The notes: generated by a model from the sequence alone, not told the origin. A stretch of 64,000 nt of DNA from Domibacillus tundrae (GCF_000970675.1 NZ_LAJA01000011.1:19972-83971); one strand, 5' to 3'. Shown: positions 50,942 through 59,625, counted from the stretch's first letter. Program-made: numbers and translations.

Positions 50942-53113
50942 TTATTTTAAAGCATACGTGGTATCTAAAAAGGCAACGGTATCAAACATATTCGTTTTGC
51001 TTGCGCCTTTTATAAGAATTGTATCTTTTTCTTGAAGGATCTCCTGCAAGTATTCGTGCATTTTGTCTTTGTCTAGAAAGTGCTTTACAGATTCCTCTGG
51101 GAAGGAAGCACCTATAGCTCCTGCCCCAATGGCATCTGCTCTATAGCCGTAGGTGATAATAAGGTCAATGCTCTGCTCAGCGAGGTATTCTCCGACTTTT
51201 TTATATTGCTCATCGCGCAAGTCACCGAGTTCACGCATCTGCCCTAATATCGCAATTTTTCTGCCCTTTGCTATATTTTTCAGCACATCAATCGCCGCGA
51301 TGACGGCTTGCGGATGGGAGTGGACGGTATCATCAATCATGGTCATGGATTCTTTTAACTGATAAATGGTCATCCGACGGGGCGGTTTTCGGAAAAGAAG
51401 ACCCGATTTTATTTCAAGTGGTGAAAAGCCCAAGTAATCAGCTATGGCAATTGCATTCAAGGCATTGTATACGTGATGCTCACCAAAAATCGGAATAAAG
51501 AATTGATGCTCATCGTTATGAAGGACGAGTTTGAATGTCATTCCGCTTTCTGCATATGCCACATCGTATGCCCGGTAATCGGCGGTTTTTCGGATCCCGG
51601 TTGTAATGATTTTCCCTTGAAATTTCTCTGTTTCAAGATAGCCGGAATTTTCATCATCGGCATTCATAAACAATACGCCATCCTGCTTCATGCCATGAAT
51701 TAATTCTGATTTTGCATGGGCGATTCCTCGAATATCACCATCAAAATTGCCGATATGCGCCATACCAATATTTGTGACAATGCTCATGTTTGGCTGGATA
51801 ATCCCGCAATGTTCCGTAATGACACCAGGGTAAGCCATTCCATATTCAAGAACAATCGCTTCGTGAGTGGAATCAATTTCATCAGCGTGCTTTTTCGTGT
51901 GCTCCGTTGTATTCCAATAATCTTTTGATTCGAAAATATTCATTCTCGTTTTAAAAATAGAGGAAACAAAAGCTTTTGTGGTTGTTTTGCCGGCACTCCC
52001 CGTTATGGCCACAATCGGAATTTTATTTATATTCAGCTCCTTTTTCTTTTTTTCCTGAATTTTCTTTTTTATTTTATCCTGATTTTTCGCTAAGTAGATC
52101 GCATAATGAATCGTATTTTTTACGACGTCCATTTCTAAATAAAAGGCAGGCGGGCAGCCAGGACGCCAATTCACTTCATAAATCCAGATTTTCTGATCTT
52201 GATCCAGCCCGACATCCACACCGATTTCATCAATCACTTCCTGATATTCACGCATTTGAAGGTCATCAAGATGACGAGCCAATGAAAGAGAAAAATGCTC
52301 AAGCTTTCGTTTAATGTTAAATGCCTCTTCTTTACTAAACTCTTGCTTTAAAAAAGGATCGAGATAATTTGTGTAGCCGCCGTTGTTAATATTGGTCACA
52401 ATCGTACCTTCAGGTGCAACGCGGGGATAAATCGTCGTGATGCCCCATTTTCCGTCTCCATCTTTTTGGACATGGAGACGGAAATCATACGCAAGACCAG
52501 CCTTTGTTTTGCTGCATATGTAAGGCTGGATAATAAATGTATTCAGTTTAAGAAGCGGATCGAAAAAAGAGGCCAGCTGTGCCCGGCTGTACTGGATGTC
52601 TGTTGAATCCTTGTTCACTACATATTCGCTGCCGTCCATTTGAATAAAATAAATTCCCTGGCCTTTTCGACCATCAATTGGTTTTACGATGACATCGCGA
52701 AAAGCATTCATAAAGTGAAGGATATCATTTGAACTTTTTATTGTTTTTGTCGGAATTAAATAGCTGGCAAACTCTTTTCCTTCTTTTAGCCTTTCAGCTA
52801 CGTTCCATTTGTTGCCTATTGAATGGGTGGTGAAAGGGATGGTCTCTTTCAGCTTTTGAATCACACTTTTTGCTTTCGCTAACTTTTCAGGGCTGCCGGC
52901 ATTATAGATGACATCTGGAAACGGGACCGTACGTTCTTCCCAATCACCCTTTTCATAAACGTAGCCTTTAATGCGCTTCGTGATAAAATTTACACAATTA
53001 GGTGAGAAATAAACAAAATCAGCGCCTTCTGCCTTTGCCACAATGGCATAAGCATAGGACTTAATCACAGTCCCTGGGTCTTTTCTATGATGGAGCATAC
53101 CGATTAGTGTCAA
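50942..53113 (-). CDS. YheC/D ATP-grasp fused to a Mur ligase (723 aa)
   Basis: Residues 1-345 form a YheC/D ATP-grasp domain (VIVKPIDGRKGQGIYFI at 141-157, YDFRLHVQ, YEVNWRPGCPP near 312-322). A lysine-rich linker (348-360) leads to a Mur-ligase unit with P-loop TGSAGKTT (371-378), a likely carbamylated lysine in IAHAKSELIHGM, GEHHVYNALNAIAIA and a C-terminal domain ending LIKGASKTNMF. ATP-grasp plus Mur ligase is also the plan of cyanophycin synthetase, but the ATP-grasp half here is of the spore-coat YheC/D type. The TTG start at 53113 follows AAGGAGAGGGG. It is divergent from a CotY/CotZ-type coat gene. Confidence 0.85.
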   Translation of the reverse strand: MTLIGMLHHRKDPGTVIKSYAYAIVAKAEGADFVYFSPNCVNFITKRIKGYVYEKGDWEERTVPFPDVIYNAGSPEKLAKAKSVIQKLKETIPFTTHSIGNKWNVAERLKEGKEFASYLIPTKTIKSSNDILHFMNAFRDVIVKPIDGRKGQGIYFIQMDGSEYVVNKDSTDIQYSRAQLASFFDPLLKLNTFIIQPYICSKTKAGLAYDFRLHVQKDGDGKWGITTIYPRVAPEGTIVTNINNGGYTNYLDPFLKQEFSKEEAFNIKRKLEHFSLSLARHLDDLQMREYQEVIDEIGVDVGLDQDQKIWIYEVNWRPGCPPAFYLEMDVVKNTIHYAIYLAKNQDKIKKKIQEKKKKELNINKIPIVAITGSAGKTTTKAFVSSIFKTRMNIFESKDYWNTTEHTKKHADEIDSTHEAIVLEYGMAYPGVITEHCGIIQPNMSIVTNIGMAHIGNFDGDIRGIAHAKSELIHGMKQDGVLFMNADDENSGYLETEKFQGKIITTGIRKTADYRAYDVAYAESGMTFKLVLHNDEHQFFIPIFGEHHVYNALNAIAIADYLGFSPLEIKSGLLFRKPPRRMTIYQLKESMTMIDDTVHSHPQAVIAAIDVLKNIAKGRKIAILGQMRELGDLRDEQYKKVGEYLAEQSIDLIITYGYRADAIGAGAIGASFPEESVKHFLDKDKMHEYLQEILQEKDTILIKGASKTNMFDTVAFLDTTYALK

Positions 53114-53294
53114 ATGAATTCCCCTCTCCTTAAATAAAACCCTATCTTAGTAAATGCAGCTCAAAGATGTTATGTGAAAAGCGAATTGAAAAGAACAGGT
53201 TCGTACTAAAAAAATAATAAAGCGGGCTTTTTCACCTCTTTAAGAAAACGGAAATAAACTATAAATAAAAGCAGGTAAGGAAGGGGGAGATGTC

Positions 53295-53729
53295 ATGCGG
53301 CACAGTCGTCCCAGCAGGAGTGGTGTAGGCTATTTTTTCACCGTTTTAAAGCAGCAGCAGGATCAATTAAAAGGAATGAAAACAGACATTTGCAGCAGTC
53401 TTTTGGCAAAACTTTTTGATGGGGATACGATTCCCATTATGCTGAAGACCGATAGTGAATACTTTGAGGCAGCTGGATTAAAAGACAATTGCCCGTTTAT
53501 GACGAAATATTTCCGTATCGAAAACATCGATGAAGGTAAAAATGTTGTAACACTTTCATTGCTTCAGCCTTTTGATATATGCCAGGGTGTCACGACTTGT
53601 TTTAACGAGCTGTATCATTTGGAGAGAACCGATACTTATGCCACATTACGTATAGATAGTATCAGTGCCATTCAATGTCTGGACATTGATCTTATGACCA
53701 AAAAAGTGATCATCGAACCAAAATGGTAA
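53295..53729 (+). CDS. CotY/CotZ-family spore coat protein
   Basis: The 144-residue protein has the CotY/CotZ pattern: CPFMTKYFRIENID in the middle and a cysteine-containing C-terminal half (FDICQGVTTCFNELYHLERT). In B. subtilis CotY and CotZ build the crust, the outermost spore layer. Only one such gene is present here, and it is shorter than most members. AAGGGGGAGA precedes the ATG. The divergent neighbour is the ATP-grasp/Mur fusion gene. Confidence 0.78.
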   Translation: MRHSRPSRSGVGYFFTVLKQQQDQLKGMKTDICSSLLAKLFDGDTIPIMLKTDSEYFEAAGLKDNCPFMTKYFRIENIDEGKNVVTLSLLQPFDICQGVTTCFNELYHLERTDTYATLRIDSISAIQCLDIDLMTKKVIIEPKW

Positions 53730-53820
53730 TTTTTCTCTCTAGCTGGGGAAAGAGCTGGAGAATTCTTTTTTTTCTGATTCAAAAAAAGACAAGCCCTGCT
53801 AAAGCAACCATCAAGGGTAA

Positions 53821-53850
53821 GCCTGCCTCTTTAAACAGGCGAATTTTTTT
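53821..53850 (+). terminator. intrinsic terminator before the ABC exporter
   Basis: GCCTG / CAGGC stem with a 9-base loop, then GAA and seven T. Confidence 0.65.
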
Positions 53851-53897
53851 CATGTTTGCTACACTGTTGATAAGAAGAAGTGGAAGAAGGAATGGGT

Positions 53898-55628
53898 ATG
53901 AATCGTGTTTTGTCTCTATTAATGCCGTATCGTCTTCAAATGGCATTTGCCTGGGGGCTTATGCTGTTGGAGCTTGCGGTAGAACTTGTGCTGCCGATTT
54001 TAATGGCAAAAATGGTGGATGAGGGCATTATCGCCAGAGATATGGATGCTATTTTATATTGGGGGGGCATTATGATCTTGCTGTCACTGTTTTCATTTGC
54101 AGCAGGGATCACGAATTCGTTTATTGCTGCCCGGATCGGACAAAATTACGGATTTGATATACGAAAAGAGCTCATTGAGAAAGTGCAGTCATTTTCGTTT
54201 GGGCAGTACGGTCATTTTGATACATCCACGCTCATTACGCGGATGACCAATGACGTCACCCAGCTGCAGAATGCGGTTTTTATGAGCCTGCGGATTATGC
54301 TGCGCGCACCGTTAATGATTATTTTCGGCACCGCGATGGCGCTGTTTGTTCATTTTAAATTATCGCTTGTGCTGCTTGTGACCGTGCCGGTGATGACGTT
54401 TTTTATGCTGTTTATGATGAGAAAAGGAGCGGGTATGTTCCGCCGCGTGCAGCTGAAGCTCGACAAAGTAAACAGTGTCATGCGTGAAAATTTAACCGGC
54501 ATCCGGCTCATTAAAGCGTTCGTACGAAGCGGACACGAAACGTCACGGTTTGAGCAGGCAGGAAAAGCGCTTATGAATGAAACAATCCGCGTGATCCGCA
54601 CATTTGAAAGCATCGTCCCGGTTTTGATGGTCGTCATGAACGGCGGACTCATTTTTATTTTATGGTTTGGGTTTGTTGAGATGCAAAACGGCACGGCAAC
54701 AACGGGTGAAATTGTTGCGATTATTAACTATGCAGCGCGAATTATCATTTCACTGTCGATTTTCACCTTTATTACGATTGCGTTTGCCCGCGGTAAAGCG
54801 TCCGCTGTCCGCATTGATGAAGTGTTGATGATTGAGCAGGAACAGCTCAAGAAAGTAACAGAAAAGTATCCGGAAAACGGTGATATTGTCTTTGAGAATG
54901 TCACGTTTACGTATCCGGGTGGAAAGGTTCCGGTGCTTGATTCTTTTTCAATGAAGGTGAAGCGCGGAAGTATGGCTGCCATTTTGGGGGAAACGGGTTC
55001 CGGCAAATCGGCGCTGCTGTCGCTTATTCCGCGTCTATATGAACCCGATAATGGACGTCTCATGATCGGCGGGTGTGACGTGAGCCGGATGGACATCCGC
55101 ATGCTGCGCCGCCAGATCGGCTTTGTCCCGCAGGAATCGCATTTATTTACAGGGTCTATCATTGAAAACATTCGGTGGGGCAAAAAAGACGCGACGGAAG
55201 AGGAAGTTATAAAAGCGGCGAAAAAAGCGCAAATTCATGAAACGGTTGCGGCGCTGCCGGATGGATATGACACGATGATTGGGCAAAAAGGGGTCACGCT
55301 ATCGGGCGGCCAAAAGCAGCGGTTATCCATTGCGCGGGCACTCATTCGCCAGCCGGATATTTTGCTGCTCGATGACAGCACCAGCGCGCTTGATGTAGAA
55401 ACGGAAGCTGCGCTTATTGAAGCCATTACGTCCGAGCCATGCACGATTTTTATTGTGACACAAAAAATTTCAACCGCAGAGCAGGCGGATTGTATTTTTA
55501 TGATTGAAGATGGCGAAGCGGCGGTTTCTGGCACACACGACGAGCTGGCCAGTGAAAATGGCTTATATAAGCGGCTAATGGATTCGCAAGTGAGAAAGGG
55601 TGGGGCATATGAAGCATCCGGGCAGTAA
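53898..55628 (+). CDS. ABC exporter half-transporter, degenerate-site subunit (YfiB-like)
   Basis: The 576-residue protein has an N-terminal six-helix exporter domain and a C-terminal nucleotide-binding domain. Walker A is GETGSGKSAL and the signature TLSGGQKQRL is intact. The Walker B end is DDST, with Asp in place of the catalytic Glu, and the switch position is Gln (VTQKIS) rather than His. This is the non-catalytic pattern of heterodimeric exporters such as TM287/288. The ATG at 53898 follows GAAGGA. It overlaps the partner gene by 20 bp. Confidence 0.88.
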   Translation: MNRVLSLLMPYRLQMAFAWGLMLLELAVELVLPILMAKMVDEGIIARDMDAILYWGGIMILLSLFSFAAGITNSFIAARIGQNYGFDIRKELIEKVQSFSFGQYGHFDTSTLITRMTNDVTQLQNAVFMSLRIMLRAPLMIIFGTAMALFVHFKLSLVLLVTVPVMTFFMLFMMRKGAGMFRRVQLKLDKVNSVMRENLTGIRLIKAFVRSGHETSRFEQAGKALMNETIRVIRTFESIVPVLMVVMNGGLIFILWFGFVEMQNGTATTGEIVAIINYAARIIISLSIFTFITIAFARGKASAVRIDEVLMIEQEQLKKVTEKYPENGDIVFENVTFTYPGGKVPVLDSFSMKVKRGSMAAILGETGSGKSALLSLIPRLYEPDNGRLMIGGCDVSRMDIRMLRRQIGFVPQESHLFTGSIIENIRWGKKDATEEEVIKAAKKAQIHETVAALPDGYDTMIGQKGVTLSGGQKQRLSIARALIRQPDILLLDDSTSALDVETEAALIEAITSEPCTIFIVTQKISTAEQADCIFMIEDGEAAVSGTHDELASENGLYKRLMDSQVRKGGAYEASGQ

Positions 55629-57339
55629 TCCGGGATCAAAACCAAAAATCAGCAATATGTCTGTCACGCTGAAGCGGATTGGACGCTATTTGCTTAAGCG
55701 AAAAGGAAAGCTGGTTTTGACCATGATGATGGTCACGCTCAGTTCCGCACTGGCGCTCGCTGGTCCATTTTTAATCGGTGTGGCAATTGATGATTATATA
55801 ACATCCGGTGATGAACAGGGGCTTCTTTTGCTGCTCGCCGGTCTGGCACTTGTGTATATAAGCTATTCGCTTGTGACTTTCTTGCAAAACTATTGGATGG
55901 CGGAGATTGCGCAAAAAACAGTGTATGAACTGCGCGATGACTTGTTCCGTCATTTTCATAAATTGCCGGTTTCTTTTTTCGACAAGCGCCGTCATGGCGA
56001 ATTGATGAGCCGGGTGACAAACGACATTGACAACATTAGCAGCACGTTAAACAGTTCCATTATCCAAGTAGCATCGGGCCTTTTAACGCTTACAGGCTCC
56101 ATTGTCGTCATGCTTTATTTAAGCCCGCTTTTAACGGTTGTGACGCTGCTTATCATTCCGCTTATGTTTGGCGGAATGAAATGGATCACGAGCCGGACGG
56201 GACCGAGGTTTAAAGAGCAGCAGCGCCATCTTGGCGACTTGAATGGTTTTATTGAAGAAGCGATTTCAAGCAGGCACATTGTCAAAATGTTTTCCCGCGA
56301 GGACGAAATGATCGATGAATTTATGGGGAAAAATGAGCGGCTGCGGGAAGCAGGGTTTCTGGCACAGGCGTATTCGGGATTTATTCCGAAGCTGATGAAT
56401 CTGCTAAACAATGCGGGTTTTGCGTTCATTGCGCTCGCTGGCGGTATTTTGGCGCTGAATGGACAGGCGACTGTCGGTACTATTGTGATTTTTACCGAAT
56501 ACGCCCGTCAGTTCACACGGCCGCTTAATGATCTTGCCAATCAATACAATACGATGCTGTCGGCTGTGGCCGGTGCGGAACGTGTTTTTGACATTATGGA
56601 TACAGATGAAGCCGTTGATGGGAAGACAGGCAGTCAGCACAAACTGTCCGGTCATGTCGTTTTTGACCATGTATCTTTTTCGTATGAAAAAGGGAAAGAA
56701 ACCCTGTCTAACGTGTCATTTGAAGCAGCGATTGGTGAAACAATTGCATTGATCGGGCCGACAGGATCAGGTAAAACGACGATTATGAATTTGCTCGCCC
56801 GGTTTTATGAGCCGGATGGCGGTGCGATTTTATTTGACGGTGTGGACAGCCGGGCAATAGCAGGTTCTGCGCTGCGCGGCCAAATGGGATTTGTTCTGCA
56901 GGATACGGTGTTATTTGAAGAAACAGTGTTGGAAAACATCCGCTACGGCAGGCTGGATGCGACGGACGATGAAGTAATCGAAGCGGCATGCAAAGCGAAT
57001 GCCCATTCATTTATTATGCGGATGCCGGATGGCTACGCGTCAAAATTAAGCCAGGACGGATCGGGTATCAGCCAAGGACAGAGGCAGCTTCTATCCATTG
57101 CGCGGGCGATTTTGGTCGATCCGGTTGTTCTTATTTTAGACGAAGCGACGAGCAGCATCGACACGATTACAGAGCTCCATATTCAAGATGCGCTCGCTCT
57201 CTTAATGGAAGGACGGACGAGTTTCGTGATCGCTCACCGGCTGAACACGATCCGGCGCGCCGATCAGGTAATCCGTTTGCAAAATGGCGGCATCGAAGCG
57301 ATTGGAACATATGAAGAAGTAGTAGCGTCTGCACAATAA
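55609..57339 (+). CDS. ABC exporter half-transporter, catalytic subunit (YfiC-like)
   Basis: The 576-residue partner has the same exporter fold with canonical residues: Walker A GPTGSGKTTI, signature GISQGQRQLL, Walker B with ILDEATSSID and switch His in IAHRLNTIRRAD. The pair would form a heterodimer with one active ATP site. The ATG at 55609 follows AAAGGGTGG. The exported substrate is not known; B. subtilis YfiBC is the nearest named pair I can suggest. Confidence 0.9.
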   Translation: MKHPGSNPGSKPKISNMSVTLKRIGRYLLKRKGKLVLTMMMVTLSSALALAGPFLIGVAIDDYITSGDEQGLLLLLAGLALVYISYSLVTFLQNYWMAEIAQKTVYELRDDLFRHFHKLPVSFFDKRRHGELMSRVTNDIDNISSTLNSSIIQVASGLLTLTGSIVVMLYLSPLLTVVTLLIIPLMFGGMKWITSRTGPRFKEQQRHLGDLNGFIEEAISSRHIVKMFSREDEMIDEFMGKNERLREAGFLAQAYSGFIPKLMNLLNNAGFAFIALAGGILALNGQATVGTIVIFTEYARQFTRPLNDLANQYNTMLSAVAGAERVFDIMDTDEAVDGKTGSQHKLSGHVVFDHVSFSYEKGKETLSNVSFEAAIGETIALIGPTGSGKTTIMNLLARFYEPDGGAILFDGVDSRAIAGSALRGQMGFVLQDTVLFEETVLENIRYGRLDATDDEVIEAACKANAHSFIMRMPDGYASKLSQDGSGISQGQRQLLSIARAILVDPVVLILDEATSSIDTITELHIQDALALLMEGRTSFVIAHRLNTIRRADQVIRLQNGGIEAIGTYEEVVASAQ

Positions 57340-57426
57340 GAAAAAGCACGCAAAATTAGTTGAGTGGTAAATGGCGATAAGTGAACACAACTATAGGCAA
57401 TTGGACATAAATCATGATACATGGAT

Positions 57427-57463
57427 ACAAAAAAGCATCGCGCAGTAAGCGTCGATGCTTTTT
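57427..57463. terminator. bidirectional terminator between ABC exporter and the ydaG-like gene
   Basis: AAAAAGCATCG / CGATGCTTTTT stem with flanking A and T runs, between convergent genes. Confidence 0.85.
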
Positions 57464-57467
57464 AACA

Positions 57468-57884
57468 TTACAGTTCCAGTGTTTGCGGAGGCTGTCCTTT
57501 TTTGTTCATTAAACGAATTTGATCCGGATTAATTTGCAAAATAAGCAATTTCGGATCTTCCGGGCCGTCAAACCAAGGTTCCAAGTGTTCATTCCATACT
57601 TTTTCTTTCAAGCTTTCGTCATCCGATTCAATGACTTTTCCTTCGATTTCCACATACGTGTCCCCGACGCCTTCTCCTTCATATCCAAGCAGAATATGTG
57701 TATAAGGGTTTTGCTCAACATCTTCAGTTTTATGCGTATCTTTGCTCGTTACGGTATAAAGGGTTAAATCATCATTAAAAAACGTCATGTAGCGCGAACG
57801 GGGCTTATTATCGTGAATCGTCGCCATCGTTCCGACACGGCTTTCTTTTAAAATAGATAAGACTTGCTCTTTCACTGAACTCAT
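57468..57884 (-). CDS. pyridoxamine 5'-phosphate oxidase-fold protein (general stress protein 26-like)
   Basis: The 138-residue protein has the split-barrel flavin-binding fold of the PNPOx-like family; the segments GTMATIHDNKPRSRYMTFF and ILLGYEGEGVGDTYVEIEGK are typical of GS26/YdaG proteins. Those are sigma-B controlled in B. subtilis, but the enzymatic role is unclear. GTTTAA occurs twice in the upstream region and could be a sigma-B -35, but the -10 is poor. GGAGTG precedes the start. Confidence 0.82.
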   Translation of the reverse strand: MSSVKEQVLSILKESRVGTMATIHDNKPRSRYMTFFNDDLTLYTVTSKDTHKTEDVEQNPYTHILLGYEGEGVGDTYVEIEGKVIESDDESLKEKVWNEHLEPWFDGPEDPKLLILQINPDQIRLMNKKGQPPQTLEL

Positions 57885-57960
57885 TGATTGATCACTCCTT
57901 ATGTTCTATTCTTTACTATTCCACTTTTCTCTTGAATTAAACACGTGAATTAAACAAATA

Positions 57961-57986
57961 AAAAACACTCACAGCGAGTGTTTTTA
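57961..57986. terminator. hairpin with A/T flanks
   Basis: AAAAACACTC / GAGTGTTTTT perfect 10-bp stem; could stop transcription in either direction. It lies in the 300-bp gap between the ydaG-like gene and the next + gene. Confidence 0.7.
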
Positions 57987-58045
57987 TTTGAACCATTATT
58001 CCGGCTGCGATTTTACTAAAATCTTCACCTGGTTTTTTGCTTTCA

Positions 58046-58147
58046 TTAAATGCCGGTCCATTCTACTTTGATTTTTACTTTTCCAGGCACGATGACCGGT
58101 TCGTAAATCGTTTCCACATAGTAGTAGCTTACTTCTTCATTTACCAT
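58046..58147 (-). CDS. possible 33-residue small protein
   Basis: ATG at 58147 reads MVNEEVSYYYVETIYEPVIV then PGKVKIKVEWTGI and a stop. Its stop overlaps an ATG that opens a further 16-codon frame (MKAKNQVKILVKSQPE, 57996-58046). The composition looks protein-like, but there is no convincing ribosome site and I do not recognise a family. It may be the remnant of one broken gene or not a gene at all. Confidence 0.3.
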   Translation of the reverse strand: MVNEEVSYYYVETIYEPVIVPGKVKIKVEWTGI

Positions 58148-58185
58148 ATGCTTAAAGAAGCACCTATATTGATGGAGGGAAAAAG

Positions 58186-58467
58186 ATGGTTTTTCTCAGC
58201 TTTTGTGCCGCTCTTATTTGTATAATCGGCAGTATTGTCGGCTTAACCTCGAATCCAGACAGCGGTGAGCGAATCATCCTGTTCATTTGGCTTGGATTTG
58301 GCGTGATGTTATTTGTTTACACGGTGTATTGGTACAATAAGCGGCGAAAAAAAGGAAAAGATGATGACTGTTCAGGCTTGGACTGTCCAACACCAACGAT
58401 CAACAAACGAACATTTGACTGCGATCGGGACGGAGACTGCGACTGTGGTCCGGATTGTTCGTTATGA
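58186..58467 (+). CDS. small membrane protein with cysteine-rich tail
   Basis: The 93-residue protein has two hydrophobic segments (about residues 2-20 and 29-49), then a basic stretch NKRRKKGK. Its C-terminal tail has six cysteines interleaved with aspartates (CSGLDCP, CDRDGDCDCGPDC), which looks like a metal- or disulfide-rich cytosolic tail. I do not recognise the family. ATGGAGGG precedes the ATG. Its stop overlaps the next start (ATGA), so it is coupled to the DUF2085 gene. Confidence 0.75.
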   Translation: MVFLSFCAALICIIGSIVGLTSNPDSGERIILFIWLGFGVMLFVYTVYWYNKRRKKGKDDDCSGLDCPTPTINKRTFDCDRDGDCDCGPDCSL

Positions 58468-58814
58468 AAGATTTTTTAACACTTCAATTTATGCCGTGCC
58501 ATCGCCGCCCGGAGCGTTCTTTAATTGTAAAAGGAAAGAAGTTTCCAGTCTGTTATCGCTGTATGTTTATCTTAATCGGCCTTTTTATGTCGATTCCAAT
58601 GGCCTTTTTTACACCGCTTTTTTCCGTTATTCCGTCTTTTTTTGCTGCCGTTTTGATGAATGTGCCGATGCTGATCGATGGGTTTACACAAAAGAAAGAA
58701 TGCCGCACGAGCAATAATCCTCTTCGAATTGGTACAGGTTTTTTAGCAGGTTTTGGACTGGCACAGTTCGTCGTGGCATCTGCAAAAGCAGGGGCCTTTT
58801 TTATTGTGAACTGA
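58464..58814 (+). CDS. DUF2085 membrane protein
   Basis: The 116-residue protein has the DUF2085 pattern: CHRRPERS, a KGKKFPVCYRC motif, hydrophobic helices and PMLIDGFTQ. The conserved cysteines and His suggest metal or redox binding near the membrane, but the function is unknown. It starts within the previous gene's stop. Its end overlaps the 3' end of the convergent TauE/SafE gene by 14 bp. Confidence 0.82.
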   Translation: MKDFLTLQFMPCHRRPERSLIVKGKKFPVCYRCMFILIGLFMSIPMAFFTPLFSVIPSFFAAVLMNVPMLIDGFTQKKECRTSNNPLRIGTGFLAGFGLAQFVVASAKAGAFFIVN

Positions 58815-59563
58815 AAAAGTCATATACATTTTTACTGATCAATAAAACTGTGACGATGATAAATAGAAGCCGAACGTACGTCGTTCCTTTTCGAATCGCG
58901 AACTTTGATCCGGTCAGAGCACCGAGAATCATCGCCACGCCCATTACCAGCCCATATGAAATGTGAACCATATCCATCGTCAAAAACAGAATCAATGCGG
59001 CGATGTTGCTTCCGAAGTTCAACAGTTTTGCATTGCCGGCAGACTGCATGAAATCAAAACCGAGCAATAGGAAGGCAAACAAAATAAATGAGCCGGTCCC
59101 AGCGCCAAGAAAACCGTCATAAAAGCCAATAACCAAAATAGCCGTCATAAACAGCACGGCTTTTTTCCAATTCAGTTTTTTATACGTAGACACGCTTCCC
59201 CAATTCTTTTTAAAGATTGTATAAACTGCAACGGCGATCAGCAAAACGAGAATAAGCGGCTTTAAAATATCTGGAGAAACGTAACGAACTGTTATTGCGC
59301 CGAGAAGAGAACCGATAAACGCGATTGGAAACAGCTTGCCTGTCAGACGGAAATCAACTTTTCCGGCTTTAATAAAAGCAATCGTACTCGTCAGCGCACC
59401 CATTGTGCTGGACAACTTATTAGTCGCGACAGCAGTAGCTGGTGGAAGTCCTGTTGAAAGAAGAGCGGGAATGGAAATTAGTCCTCCGCCCCCCTACTAC
59501 CGCATCGATAAAAGCTGCTAAAAAACCGAAAAAAAATAACGTAAGAATGATCGTTTCGTCCAA
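58801..59563 (-). pseudogene. TauE/SafE (TSUP) family exporter, frameshifted
   Basis: From a TTG at 59563 (AGGTG upstream) the frame reads DETIILTLFFFGFLAAFIDA then VVGG and then loses frame at a run of six G on the coding strand (59489-59494). One base fewer restores VVGGGGLISIPALL, the hallmark loop of TSUP transporters, and the rest of the frame is intact to the stop at 58801. The corrected protein would be 253 residues with about eight membrane segments, exporting or importing an organic or sulfur anion. Sequencing error, recent mutation or slippage at the G run are all possible. Divergent from a TrmB-type regulator. Confidence 0.8.
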
Positions 59564-59580
59564 ATAAACACCTCGCGTAC

Positions 59581-59608
59581 AATAGTTACTACTTTAATAG
59601 TAACTATT
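59581..59608. promoter_or_regulatory. operator-like inverted repeat between TSUP and TrmB genes
   Basis: AATAGTTACTA and TAGTAACTATT form a perfect 11-bp inverted repeat with a 6-bp spacer. It overlaps the -10 box of the minus-strand promoter and lies 56 bp before the regulator start. Confidence 0.65.
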
Positions 59609-59625
59609 ATTTTTCGTTTTGTAAA
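59597..59625 (-). promoter_or_regulatory. sigma-A promoter of the TSUP gene
   Basis: On the minus strand: TTTACA, 17-bp spacer, TACTAT. The -10 lies inside the right arm of the inverted repeat. Confidence 0.6.

Noticed and set aside
57885..57960. Sigma-B promoter for the general-stress-protein-26-like gene
   Set aside because: GTTTAA is present twice, but no GGGTAT-like -10 occurs at the right distance.
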